NCBI GenBank assembly: GCA_020634855.1
Contig: JACKAU010000009.1
Location: 1 to 64,000 of the forward strand
Source: Anaerolineales bacterium
Lineage (GTDB): Bacteria > Chloroflexota > Anaerolineae > 4572-78 > J111
Length of the DNA stretch: 64,000 nt
Direction: 5' to 3'
Shown piece after piece: positions 24,580-33,886 of the stretch. The notes under the pieces are model-generated. The model worked only from the letters and a program-made list of their open reading frames with translations, did not search any database and was not told the origin of the DNA. The stretch's first letter is position 1; every line of letters starts with the position of its first letter. The translations under genes and the position numbers were made by a program.

Positions 24580-25136
24580 TGCTAGTTAAATCACATATGC
24601 AAACTTTGAAGAAGGCGTTTCCCTCTCATTTGAAAGACGACTGTGAGTTTCTGTCTAGAAATATGGATAGGACATCAATGCTCGATCCGGTCAGTCAATT
24701 TTTTGTGATTGTTCAGGATGAGGTGTTAGAAATCCCTGATCGTATTTATTACCCGGAAGAAAATGTTCACAACCTATCGCCCTTCAATCCGTTGCATAAA
24801 GAAATATTGAACTGCTTCTATACCCGGCATCACAATGGATTTGTTAGAGAGCGGTGTTTACGAGAGATTGTTACATCAGAATATGTTTGGGTTGTGCCTT
24901 ACGTCGTCAAACTAATTGGCGAGTATGTAATTGAAATTTTGCAGGTAATAAAAGACAACTTAGTGAGAATGAATTTAGCGATGTACGGCGAATTTCTAAC
25001 CAAGAATCAGAAATTCTATCAACTTACAAAACAAAGAGTAGCAAGTTATTGGAATTGTTATTATCGATGGCAACACCCAAACAAAGAGCGTTATGTTGGA
25101 TTTCAAATTCTCAGATATTTGGATGAATATAGGTAA
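24579..25136 (+). CDS. Unknown protein, cassette gene 4
   Basis: 185 residues starting at a TTG that shares its first base with the attC R' box; GGAGGGAG lies 8-14 bases before it. An ATG at 24597 is the alternative. No family was recognised. The sequence is rich in aromatic and charged residues, with one moderately hydrophobic helix (WVVPYVVKLIGEYVIEIL, about 108-125) and a Tyr/Trp-rich end. AT-rich like the other cassette genes. No attC site was found after it, so its right boundary is lost or degenerate. Confidence 0.55.
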   Translation: MLVKSHMQTLKKAFPSHLKDDCEFLSRNMDRTSMLDPVSQFFVIVQDEVLEIPDRIYYPEENVHNLSPFNPLHKEILNCFYTRHHNGFVRERCLREIVTSEYVWVVPYVVKLIGEYVIEILQVIKDNLVRMNLAMYGEFLTKNQKFYQLTKQRVASYWNCYYRWQHPNKERYVGFQILRYLDEYR

Positions 25137-25352
25137 CAGAGCAGATGCCTTCCCTCAAAGTGCAACCTAAGTTAAGGTCAGCCGGGGTGTCACCACCCCG
25201 ACTGCCTGTTCCGAACGGAGCGTGACACTTTCGCATCACTCCGCTCTTCAACGGATTGGCTGTTGACATCAGCCCTGTTGGCCGTGAACAAGGTCGTGGC
25301 CGGGTGATTAAATTCCAGCCTGATAGCTTGATATAAGGAGACTGACCATTAT

Positions 25353-28295
25353 ATGAGTGATCTTGTCGGGCAGACTATCCATCAATACCAAATTGTAGAC
25401 CGCCTGGGCGGCGGCGGTATGGCTTATGTATACAAAGCCTACCACCCCGGCCTGGATGTGTACCGGGCCATAAAAATTATCCGGCCCGAATTTGCCAACC
25501 AGCCCGGCTTTAAAGAGCGGTTTCAGCGTGAAGCCCAGGCTGTGGCCCGCTTGCGCCACCCTAACATTGTGCAAATGCATGACTACGGTCAGCAAGATAA
25601 CTTCTACTACATGGTCATGGAGTTTATTGAAGGCCATGACCTGAAAGACCTTCTGCAACAACACGGCGCTATCCGTCCCTTTGATCGGGTGGCTGAACTC
25701 ATCGAGCCGATTGCCGCCGCCTTGCATTACGCTCACCAGCAGGGGGTGCTGCATCGCGATATCAAGCCGGCCAATATTATGATTACGCCGCGCCAGGAAG
25801 CTATCTTGACCGATTTTGGGATTGCCAAAATTTTACAGCAAGACAGCCAGGCCGGCCAGCAAACCGAAGCCGGCGTCAGCATTGGCACCCCGGCCTATAT
25901 GGCCCCGGAACAAGCGCGTGGTCTGCCCAATATCGGCCCCACCGCCGATATTTACTCGCTGGGCATTGTGCTGTATGAAATGCTGACCGGCCAAGTCCCC
26001 TATCAGGCCGACACCCCGCTGGCGGTTATTTTAAAGGTGATCAACGATCCCTTACCGCCGCCGCGCTCCTTTAGCCCAGATATTCCCGATGTGTTGCAGG
26101 GCGTCGTGCTCAAAGCCACGGCCAAAGACCCGGCCAGTCGTTATCCCACCGCCACCGCTCTGGCCGACGGCCTCAAGCGCAGTTTAGCCGACCCCGCGGC
26201 GGTAAATACCGCCTCGGACATACCCATGCCTACGGTGGAAACCCCACCCCCGTCATCGGTGGCCGCTACACCTAAAAAAAGGGGCTGGCTGATTGGCGGT
26301 GTGGTCGGAGCGTTGCTGCTGGGCTGCCTGGTATTGGCCGCCATTGGCGCGGGAGTCTACTACTTTACCCGCCCGGCCCCCTCGCTGGCTACGTGGCAAT
26401 TTATCGTTGACGCCTCCGGCAATATGGCCGAACCCCTGGACGGCCGGCCCAAAATTGACATCGCTCGCGCCGCGCTGGATAAAGAACTGCGTATTCTGCC
26501 CGATAACGTCAATGCCGGCTTGCGTATTTTTGGCGGCGGCGAATCCGGGTTGGAACCGTGCCAGGATACCAAACTGCTGGTTGAGCCGGTAACCGATGAC
26601 AGCGGGCAAATCAGCGCCGCCCTGGCCGGCCTCTCGCCACAGGGCGAAGCGCCGCTGACCGAGGCCATTGTGCAGGCCATCAGCGATTTCGATTTGAGCC
26701 ACAGCAATAAAAACAGCCTGATTATCATCACCGCCGGGCTGGACACCTGCGAAACCGAAGCGATTAGCCAGGTTGAAACCTTGTCGCGGCGGCTGGGCAT
26801 CGACCTGGATTTGCATCTGATCGGCCTCGGTGTCGCCGACCCGGCGGCCTCGGAGCAGCTTCAACAACTGGCGACTGCCGCCGGCGGCGACTACTACGCG
26901 GCCGATAGTGAAGACGAGGTCCGCCAGGTTCTGGGCGACCAAATTGCCATTGTGCAAGGCACGCCGGTCGCCGCCCAGTCTACGGCCCCGACTGCGCCGG
27001 CAGAGGCGGCCTCGTCCCCCCCTTCCGGCGAGGGCGTTCCATTGGGTCAGTTGGTTACGGGGGCGGCCGCCGCCGGCTCAACCAGCACCCACTTGATTGA
27101 TGGACACGCCGGGCAGGTTATTTTTATCGATTTTCAAAAGGCGGAATCGGTTTACACCAATTACACATTGATCGCCCCTGACGGCATCACCACCGTCTAT
27201 GAAAGTAGCACCTCGGCCCCCCTCAACAGTGACCCCATCACATTGGATCAAGACGGCACTTATACGCTATCGATTACGCCGCCGGAAGATGCGGGACAAA
27301 CGTACGGTTTTGTGGTGTGGAATGTTGATCCGCCGGTGATCGATGGCGGGCCAATAACCATTGGCCAACTCACGTCGGGACAAACCAAAATTCCCGGCCA
27401 AATGGTGGAGTACAACCTGGCCGGGCAGGCCGGGCAGGTTATTTTTATCGATTTTCAAAAGGCGGAGTCGGTTTATACCAACTATAAATTGATCGCCCCT
27501 GACGGTATCACCACCGTCTATGAAAACAGCACCTCGGCCCCCCTCAATAGCGACCCGGTGACGTTGGAGCAGGATGGCACTTACGTCTTGTGGGTTGATC
27601 CGAACGAAGATGGTTTGCAGAAGTTTGATTTTGTAGTGTGGAATGTTGACCCGCCGGTGATCGATGGCGGGCCAATAACCATTGGCCAACTCACGTCGGG
27701 CCAGACCAAGATTCCCGGCCAAACGGTGGAGTACAACCTGGCCGGGCAGGCCGGACAGGTAATATTTATCGATTTTCAAAACGCGGAGTCGGTTTACACC
27801 CATTACACATTGATCGCCCCTGACGGCATCACCACCGTCTATGAAAGTAGCACCTCGGCCCCCCTCAACAGCGACCCGGTGACATTGGAGCAGGCTGGCG
27901 CTTACCTCTTGCAGGTTGATCCAAACGACGACGGTTTGCAGAAGTTTGATTTTGTGGTGTGGAATGTTGACCCGCCGGTCATTGACGGCGGCGAGGTGGC
28001 CTTGGGCAGCTCGGTGAGCGGTAAAATCGCTACGCCGGGCCAAATAGCGCAATATGCCTTTGCAGGGACCGCCGGGCAAACGATCAGCCTAAATTTTGAA
28101 TTTATCGAGGGCGGCTACACCAATTTTAAGATTTTGGCCCCAGACGGGTTTTCAGAATTGTACAATCAAAGCACCAGCGGCTCCTGGCAGGCAGAGTCGA
28201 TTGCGCTGGAGCAAGACGGTAATTATACGCTGATGGTTGACCCCAACGAGGATGTCACGGTGACCTTCACGTTTGTGATTAAAATAGAGAATTAA
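25353..28295 (+). CDS. Membrane Ser/Thr protein kinase with vWA domain and four beta repeats
   Basis: 980 residues. Hanks-type kinase 8-275: Gly loop LGGGGMAYVY, K41, HRD 134-136, DFG 154-156, APE 184-186, so it should be active. A Pro-rich linker leads to a membrane helix (311-338). Outside follow a vWA domain (about 345-530; MIDAS DASGN at 353-357, Asn in place of the last Ser) and four repeats of about 105 residues (from about 565), PPC-like beta sandwiches with ITTVYESSTSAPLNSDP in the first three. The layout is of a sensor that reads an outside ligand and phosphorylates cytosolic targets. AAGGAG precedes the ATG. The next gene is a methyltransferase. Confidence 0.9.
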   Translation: MSDLVGQTIHQYQIVDRLGGGGMAYVYKAYHPGLDVYRAIKIIRPEFANQPGFKERFQREAQAVARLRHPNIVQMHDYGQQDNFYYMVMEFIEGHDLKDLLQQHGAIRPFDRVAELIEPIAAALHYAHQQGVLHRDIKPANIMITPRQEAILTDFGIAKILQQDSQAGQQTEAGVSIGTPAYMAPEQARGLPNIGPTADIYSLGIVLYEMLTGQVPYQADTPLAVILKVINDPLPPPRSFSPDIPDVLQGVVLKATAKDPASRYPTATALADGLKRSLADPAAVNTASDIPMPTVETPPPSSVAATPKKRGWLIGGVVGALLLGCLVLAAIGAGVYYFTRPAPSLATWQFIVDASGNMAEPLDGRPKIDIARAALDKELRILPDNVNAGLRIFGGGESGLEPCQDTKLLVEPVTDDSGQISAALAGLSPQGEAPLTEAIVQAISDFDLSHSNKNSLIIITAGLDTCETEAISQVETLSRRLGIDLDLHLIGLGVADPAASEQLQQLATAAGGDYYAADSEDEVRQVLGDQIAIVQGTPVAAQSTAPTAPAEAASSPPSGEGVPLGQLVTGAAAAGSTSTHLIDGHAGQVIFIDFQKAESVYTNYTLIAPDGITTVYESSTSAPLNSDPITLDQDGTYTLSITPPEDAGQTYGFVVWNVDPPVIDGGPITIGQLTSGQTKIPGQMVEYNLAGQAGQVIFIDFQKAESVYTNYKLIAPDGITTVYENSTSAPLNSDPVTLEQDGTYVLWVDPNEDGLQKFDFVVWNVDPPVIDGGPITIGQLTSGQTKIPGQTVEYNLAGQAGQVIFIDFQNAESVYTHYTLIAPDGITTVYESSTSAPLNSDPVTLEQAGAYLLQVDPNDDGLQKFDFVVWNVDPPVIDGGEVALGSSVSGKIATPGQIAQYAFAGTAGQTISLNFEFIEGGYTNFKILAPDGFSELYNQSTSGSWQAESIALEQDGNYTLMVDPNEDVTVTFTFVIKIEN
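27100..27985 (+). repeat. Three near-identical ~315-bp coding repeats
   Basis: DNA-level tandem repeat inside the kinase gene: blocks of about 315 bp (e.g. GGGCAGGTTATTTTTATCG at about 27111 and 27432, and a variant at about 27750) remain mostly identical in sequence, with the fourth protein repeat diverged. This points to recent duplication or gene conversion, and the array may change length. Confidence 0.85.
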
Positions 28296-28374
28296 AGGAC
28301 TCTGGCAATGTTGGGCGACTTTATCACTATCATCTTTTTTAATTGCAACGCTTTTGGCAATAAAGGAGACCGAA

Positions 28375-29169
28375 ATGAAAGACTCATGGCAAGCAGGTGA
28401 TCCTTACGACTATTACATGGGGCGATGGAGTAAGCTTGTCGCCGAGACCTTTGTGGAGTGGGTCTCGCCCCAAGCTGGGCTGCGCTGGTTGGATGTCGGA
28501 TGTGGATCGGGGGCGTTGAGTGAAGCCGTGATTCGTCAGTCCAAACCGGCAGCGGTCATCGCCATTGACCAATCGGACGGTTTTGTCACGACCGCTCAAG
28601 CCCGACTTGGCCCTCAGGCGACGTGCAAAGTGGGGGATGCACTGGCGTTACCGGTCGAGGATGCTTCTATAGATATAGCGGTCTCTGGTCTGGTCCTGAA
28701 TTTTATCCCTGAACCCGAAAAAGCTTTGGCTGAAATGAGCCGCGTGACCATACCGGAGGGCATGGTGGCAGTTTACATTTGGGATTATGCCGGGACAATG
28801 GCGTTTCTGACCTATTTTTGGGATGTGGCCGTTGAGCTTGACCCCAATGCCGCCCCTCTTCATGAAAAATACCGCTTCCCCCAATCCAATGCTGAAGCAT
28901 TGAGCGCGGCTTTCGTTCGAGTTGGCCTCGTAGAAGTCGAAACCGCGCCGATTGAAATCACGACCCACTTCACCGACTTTGACGATTATTGGAACCCCTT
29001 TCTCGGGGGTCAAGGGCCGGCGCCAACCTATGTCTTGAAGTTAGAAGACTCGGAACGGCAGAAGCTCAAGGAGGCGTTAATGCAGCGATTACCGATGGAA
29101 GAAGACGGCTCGATTCCGTTGGCTGCGCGCGCTTGGGCCGTTAAAGGCATCGTTAATGGCAGCCAATAA
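28375..29169 (+). CDS. Class I SAM-dependent methyltransferase
   Basis: 264 residues. Motif I LDVGCGSGAL (39-48), acidic AIDQSD at about 66, and a post-motif GDALALPVEDASIDIAVSG match the UbiE/Methyltransf_11 group. The substrate cannot be told. The ATG at 28375 follows AAAGGAG; the longer frame begins at a codon without a ribosome site. It is 79 bp after the kinase gene in the same direction and could be co-transcribed. The gap to the insertion sequence (29170-29393) shows nothing recognisable. Confidence 0.88.
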   Translation: MKDSWQAGDPYDYYMGRWSKLVAETFVEWVSPQAGLRWLDVGCGSGALSEAVIRQSKPAAVIAIDQSDGFVTTAQARLGPQATCKVGDALALPVEDASIDIAVSGLVLNFIPEPEKALAEMSRVTIPEGMVAVYIWDYAGTMAFLTYFWDVAVELDPNAAPLHEKYRFPQSNAEALSAAFVRVGLVEVETAPIEITTHFTDFDDYWNPFLGGQGPAPTYVLKLEDSERQKLKEALMQRLPMEEDGSIPLAARAWAVKGIVNGSQ

Positions 29170-29393
29170 GATTCGTCTCGTTGAAAGCATCGAGTTTCTG
29201 ACGATGCCCAACTTGGTTCGCCGCTTGTCCAAGGATGGATTCTCCAAAATGATGTAGGGGGTATGGGCCGGCTGCCCTTCTATCGGAAACTGATCCGTCA
29301 CCTGCACTATGAAGTTTCAGGGGAGTCAGGGGCTTCGCCAGCTTTATCGGAAGTCCCTTTAATTATTCGGTAAAAAGATATGAAATGTCATAG

Positions 29394-30427
29394 AATAGAT
29401 ATTATCGGAAATAAGGGTCAAGAAATAAAATCAAAGAGATTAAATTGTTCGACAGAATGACGATGACGAAGGCGAAGATTGTGCAAGCCGCAGGCAATCT
29501 CCATGACTTGGTCGTCGAACCCAGCAAGATGATTACGAAAGGTGTCTTTAAGAATGCGACACCGTTTAATCCCGCAAATGATATTTTCAACCGTGATACG
29601 AGCGCTGGCAATGACAGCGTTGAGAAAACGGTCACAAAGGTCTAATTGACCGCCACGCGGTTTCTTTTTAGGTTGATAGATAATGACATCTTCCGGTGCA
29701 TAGCCCTGGAAACCCGTGTCTTGTAGCAGTTGTGAAGAGCGAGGAAAGGGGTAGCCTTCTTCATCGCAAATCCGTTTCTCGTGGCGTTTGCCGGGATAGG
29801 TTTGGCTCAAATAACAAACCGTCCGACTGACGGCATGGGTAATGACATTGTTGGTCAAGGTATGGGCTTTTTTTTACCGCTGTAATATTCTTTTTGCTCA
29901 ATATTGTCCTTAGCCCGCTGTCGTCTACCCTCAGTCCCATCAATGGTGAATTCCAATAAATCGTATTCAGCCAGGACTTGTTCAAGTGTAGCTGGCTCTC
30001 GTTCTGGTAAAAGCGCTTCTTCTTTTTACCGCTAGTTGGAGGATGGGCGTCAGCCGTTGGACCCAATCGTTGGCTTGACCTTGGCTCATCCCAAATAAGG
30101 TGCCTTGTACTTCTTGCAATGGGTATATTTTGAAGTAGAGCAGAATGAAGAGCAACATATTTTCCGGGCTTTTTAGAGTTGGTTTGCGTCCCCCGCCTAT
30201 TTTACGTTTACGGCGTTTGGCCGTCGCTCGTTTTTCAACATCGGTCTGCCAACCTTTCTTAAAGGTTGGCAGCAACTCTTCGAATTCTTCTACTGTCAAA
30301 CTTGTCAAGGCTAGAAATCTACCCGGTTTCTTTTTTGGTGTTTCGTAGGTCAGCATTTTTCTCCTCTTTCCTTTCTTTTTCTGCTGACCAGTTTATTCTA
30401 TTTCTCTTATTTCCGATAATGTCTATT
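29394..30427 (-). mobile_element. Insertion sequence, IS5/DDE_Tnp_4 type, decayed
   Basis: 1034 bp bounded by inverted repeats ATTATCGGAAATAAG (left copy 29401-29415, right copy complement 30406-30420), which extend outward with AATAGA to 29394 and 30427. It carries one broken transposase on the minus strand. No clear target duplication was seen. It sits between the methyltransferase and the mttB-like gene. Confidence 0.85.
29418..30356 (-). pseudogene. Transposase pseudogene (DDE_Tnp_4-like), two frameshifts
   Basis: Three pieces in different frames join into one IS5-type transposase. The N-terminal piece (30356-29985) has the helix-turn-helix region GGGRKPTLKSPENMLLFILL. The middle piece reads ATLEQVLAEYDLLEFTIDGTEG then KEYYSGKKK, the catalytic Asp region. 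The last piece (29858-29418) begins AHTLTNN-like text from the next frame and ends in the catalytic Glu region. The frame breaks fall in AAAAAG (about 30025) and in a run of eight A (about 29871). Both are slippery, so programmed shifting is possible for one, but not likely for both. Confidence 0.75.
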
Positions 30428-30491
30428 AACTCTAAAAGAGTTGCTCATTAGATTATACAGGGCTGTAAAGCCGCATCAACTCTATATTCAG

Positions 30492-31967
30492 TTACGCCCG
30501 CAAAATCTGCTCGATCTCCTGCTCAACCGAGTCGGGTAACGGATCAACCGGGTGGTCATCCATAAGGCTGACGGTGACTTCTCGCAACCGATCATTCGTG
30601 TATTTAGCCCCCTGCTCTTGCCACGCCTCTAATCGCTGTCGATCAAAAATCTGGGGCAGCCACAACTCGCGCCAGTGAGCCATGGTGTGGTCATGATTCA
30701 AAAATTGCCCGCCGGGGCCAACATTGTCGATCACATCCAAAGCCAAAGCCTCGTCATCAAGGCGAACCCCCTCTACAAAGCGCCGGGTCATCGAAATAAT
30801 CTCGTTGGTCAGCGTCATTAATTCGGGCGAGTTGGCCATCCCGCTCTCAATATAGCCCACATCATGGTTGAGGTTAGTTTTAGCCAGCAGTGCCACCAAC
30901 GCCGAAAACTGGGCATCGGCCGCCGCTTGGGCGTCAACCCCTTTGCTATCGGTGTGTCCGGTGTACCCCCAAACCGGCAGGCGGTAAAAGCGTCCCATTT
31001 CGGCCGCCATCACCCGCGCCAGTTGAAATTCGGGTGCGCCGTAAACGCTAATCATCTCTTTCATATCAAGATGATGAACGCCGTGACCGTACAAAAAGGG
31101 CGCACCGGGATTTTTAAGCTGGTGCATCACCAGGCTGCTGAGCAGTTCGGCATTGCCGAGCGCCACCGCCCCGGCAATGGTAATGGGGGCCGTGCCGCCG
31201 ATCATCGGGGCCGGCGAGTGGGTGATGGGGATGGCGTGCTCGGCGCAGAAGAGCAGCTTGTCGGTTGCCTCCCGCGAATGTTGCAGCGGCGTAGATGGTT
31301 CAGAGTAGAGTAAGATATTGGGATATTGGGTCAACCTGTCCATACCGCCGGCCACGGCCGCGGCCATCGCCGTAATGGCTTCAATATCGGCCAGGCCATC
31401 ACACACAAAGACAATCGGCTTGGTGGTGTGGCGCAGCATAGCGGCAAATTGGTGGCGAAAATAGGTCTGCCCCGGTACATCGCGGGGGATGCCAACCGAC
31501 ATCACAAAGCCAATTTCGGGCAGCGCATCGCACAGGCGGATGCAATCGGCGATATCGGCCAACTGGAAATCTCGCCGCTGGCCCGACCGGGGATCGAGGT
31601 AGCGTAGGGTGTCGGAGCCAGGCCCAAAATAGACGCTCTGCCCATCGAGCTGAACGGCCACATGGTCGGAAGCGCGGCTGTATAAATTAAAGGCGCTGGG
31701 GGCGGAGGCCAGCGCCCATTCCACCAGCGAGGGAGGAATTTTAGCCAGATTATCGTCGATAACGGCGCCGGCTTCACGTAACAGATCAAGCCCCGGCCGG
31801 CTGTAAACCTGCACCCCCGTTCGGCGCAATATCTCGCAAGCAGCGCGATGAATTTGCAAGCAATCGGCCCGATCGAGCATGGTTAACTTGGGCCGCAGCC
31901 GAGGCAAATCGGGCAGCGGCGCGGCCACCGTCATACGTTGGCGGCGATCACGACGACGTCGTTTCAT
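30492..31967 (-). CDS. MttB-like corrinoid methyltransferase (non-pyrrolysine)
   Basis: 491 residues of the trimethylamine methyltransferase superfamily (COG5598): N-terminal LTMLDRADCLQIHRAACEIL, middle VFVCDGLADIEAITAMAAAVAG and SEPSTPLQHSREATDKLLFC, C-terminal HDVGYIESGMANSPELMTLTNEII. No in-frame TAG interrupts it, so it belongs with MtgB-type relatives that demethylate betaine or other quaternary amines onto a corrinoid protein. No corrinoid protein gene is adjacent. The ATG at 31967 follows AGAGGA. It is the last gene of the aromatic supercluster and may be transcribed with it, for no evident metabolic reason. Confidence 0.85.
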   Translation of the reverse strand: MKRRRRDRRQRMTVAAPLPDLPRLRPKLTMLDRADCLQIHRAACEILRRTGVQVYSRPGLDLLREAGAVIDDNLAKIPPSLVEWALASAPSAFNLYSRASDHVAVQLDGQSVYFGPGSDTLRYLDPRSGQRRDFQLADIADCIRLCDALPEIGFVMSVGIPRDVPGQTYFRHQFAAMLRHTTKPIVFVCDGLADIEAITAMAAAVAGGMDRLTQYPNILLYSEPSTPLQHSREATDKLLFCAEHAIPITHSPAPMIGGTAPITIAGAVALGNAELLSSLVMHQLKNPGAPFLYGHGVHHLDMKEMISVYGAPEFQLARVMAAEMGRFYRLPVWGYTGHTDSKGVDAQAAADAQFSALVALLAKTNLNHDVGYIESGMANSPELMTLTNEIISMTRRFVEGVRLDDEALALDVIDNVGPGGQFLNHDHTMAHWRELWLPQIFDRQRLEAWQEQGAKYTNDRLREVTVSLMDDHPVDPLPDSVEQEIEQILRA

Positions 31968-32009
31968 GGATGATTCCTCTCTCACGCTCTATTCACCATT
32001 CTTCATTCT

Positions 32010-32450
32010 TCACTCCACGCCCAGATGTCCCAGAATAGCCTCTAAGCCCAACAGATAACTCCGCCAGCCGAAACCACTGATCTGGCCGACGCAGACCGGC
32101 GCGAGCATGCTCTTGTGCCGAAATTCCTCGCGGGCGTGGACATTGCTCAGATGGACTTCGACCACGGCCAAGCCCGTTCCGGCGATGGCGTCGCGCAGGG
32201 CGATGGAGGTGTGGGTGTAGGCGCCGGGATTGAAGATGACGCCGTCGGCCCACGTTCGCGCGTCGTGCAGGGCATCGACCAACGCGCCCTCGTGGTTGGA
32301 TTGAAACGCGCGGACTTCGACGTTGCGTTGGGCGGCGGCGGCCGTCACCCGGCTGTTGACATCGGCCATCGTGGTCGAGCCGTAAACTTCTGGCTCGCGT
32401 GTGCCTAAAAGATTGAGATTGGGACCGTGGAGTAATAGAATTTTTGTCAT
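32010..32450 (-). CDS. aroQ: 3-dehydroquinate dehydratase, type II
   Basis: 146 residues, the usual length. Removes water from 3-dehydroquinate to give 3-dehydroshikimate, third step of the shikimate pathway. Signature NLNLLGTREPEVYG (11-24) with the catalytic Tyr23, NPGAYTHTS, and HLSNVHAREEFRHKS with the catalytic His. It forms dodecamers in the cytosol. The ATG at 32450 follows GAGGA. It is separated from cysQ-like upstream by 324 bp and lies 42 bp before the mttB-like gene. Confidence 0.97.
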   Translation of the reverse strand: MTKILLLHGPNLNLLGTREPEVYGSTTMADVNSRVTAAAAQRNVEVRAFQSNHEGALVDALHDARTWADGVIFNPGAYTHTSIALRDAIAGTGLAVVEVHLSNVHAREEFRHKSMLAPVCVGQISGFGWRSYLLGLEAILGHLGVE

Positions 32451-32489
32451 GGCGTTCCTCATAAAATAACGAGCTTGATCGTGACGGGG

Positions 32490-32691
32490 ATATGAAGCTT
32501 AAGAAGATAAATGGATAACGAAAGCCAAAGAGCGCGAGGCTAAAGCCATCACGCTGAAAGAGCAAAGGACGCTGAAGCGCCCTACTCTGGCGAAATTATA
32601 GCTCGCAAGGGCTTTCGCTCTCTCAGCACGGGCCTTAAGACCCGTGCTCGGGGGGTAAGTTTGTCCTCCGATTAAATTCTTGATCTTCATA
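32490..32691. repeat. Imperfect inverted repeat around hairpin-forming text
   Basis: TATGAAGCTTAAGAAG near 32491 is answered by a diverged complement at 32669-32691, and GCACGGG (32626-32632) pairs with CCCGTGC (32641-32647). This fills the gap 32451-32774. No ORF or promoter was recognised; the cluster below may rely on readthrough. Confidence 0.5.
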
Positions 32692-32774
32692 AGTCGGCTG
32701 AGGATCGGGTTACGGGTGGAAATCCTTAACTATCGGCAACCTATCAAACCAACCATCAACCTATCAAACTATCC

Positions 32775-33755
32775 CTACTGATCGACTAGAGCCTCTAACA
32801 CGGCGTCGTGCAAATCGCCATTGCTGACAATAACGCCGCGATTATCGTTCATTTTGTAATCCGAGCCAAAATCGAGCGGTTGGCCGTGCATATCGGTCAC
32901 GCGGCCGCCGGCTTCTTCGACGATCAAGCTCCCGGCGGCGTGATCCCAGATTTTCTCGCGGTAGCCGGGCTGTTTGGGCGAGGGTAGGCGCAAGTAGAGC
33001 GCCGCATCGCCGCGAGCGACGGCCCCATATTTGACCTGGCTGTCCATCCGCAGCGGGGGCGTGGTAATGCCCGCCGCCTGGGCGATGGCCTCTTGCAGGG
33101 CTTGGTCGCCGTGACCAGCCTCGACGCTTTCCGCAAATCTGACATTCTCCGGGTGGGTCACCGGCACCACGTGGATGGGCGTAAACTCATCACTATTCAG
33201 CGGAGCCACCACCGCCCCTTCACCCCGGACGGCCACAAAAACCACGCCTTTGGCCCCGTCCGGTTCGTTCAGGTTAGCGGGCAGCACCGGCCCGGCCAGC
33301 GCAGCGACCTTCACCTGCCCCTGCTCAATTAGAGCCAGGGCGATGCCGTACTGGTCATTCCGCAAAAAGCCTTTGGTGCCGTCGATAGGGTCGAGCGTCC
33401 AGAAGCGCTCCGTCACCTGGCCGTTGCCGGCGTCGATCCAGCCGCACACCGCTTCAGCGTCGGCTTGGGGGAAAAATTGCTGCACATAACCGGTTACCTG
33501 CGCCAACTTGGCGGCGTTTTCCGGCGTCCTCAGTTGACTTGAGTCTTCCTCGCCGACGATGACGGCCTCCGGAAAGTTAGCCGTAACATGCTGACAGACC
33601 ACCGCCTGAGCGCCGAAATCGGCTACGGTGACCGGGCTTTTGTCGCCCTTTTCCAACGAGTCAACATTAACCATATCGGCCTGAACGGCCAGACACAATT
33701 GAGCCGCCCGCGTCACGGCTTCAATAGCCACTTGTTTTTCTTTTTCGTAAGGCAT
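32775..33755 (-). CDS. 3'(2'),5'-bisphosphate nucleotidase, CysQ/HAL2 family
   Basis: 326 residues of the inositol monophosphatase superfamily. Metal-site motifs: GEEDSS, LDPIDGTKGFLR and WDHAAGSLIVEEAGG. It hydrolyses 3'-phosphoadenosine 5'-phosphate (PAP) or PAPS; the length is nearer the eukaryotic HAL2/SAL1 type than short CysQ. It starts at 33755 and lies between the NUDIX and aroQ genes in the aromatic supercluster, a link that is not explained by pathway. Confidence 0.9.
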   Translation of the reverse strand: MPYEKEKQVAIEAVTRAAQLCLAVQADMVNVDSLEKGDKSPVTVADFGAQAVVCQHVTANFPEAVIVGEEDSSQLRTPENAAKLAQVTGYVQQFFPQADAEAVCGWIDAGNGQVTERFWTLDPIDGTKGFLRNDQYGIALALIEQGQVKVAALAGPVLPANLNEPDGAKGVVFVAVRGEGAVVAPLNSDEFTPIHVVPVTHPENVRFAESVEAGHGDQALQEAIAQAAGITTPPLRMDSQVKYGAVARGDAALYLRLPSPKQPGYREKIWDHAAGSLIVEEAGGRVTDMHGQPLDFGSDYKMNDNRGVIVSNGDLHDAVLEALVDQ

Positions 33756-33886
33756 GGGTTTGCTTCTCCTGGTCAGGATTGTAGATTTATCGCTTGGTGC
33801 ATTTTAAGGCTTAAGTATTGAGGGCAGGTGTGAAAATGCTTAGAATCGGGTTAGAGTTAACTCTCAGCTTGACTATGACCAATCAT

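Noticed and set aside
25137..25352. A fourth attC site after cassette gene 4
   Set aside because: AGCCGG is present but no R''-N11-L'' layout and no GTTRRRY with a matching L' box; CGGGGTG-TCA-CCACCCCG is only a short hairpin.
30492..31967. Pyrrolysine-containing MttB
   Set aside because: No in-frame TAG in the gene and no pyrrolysine genes in the window.
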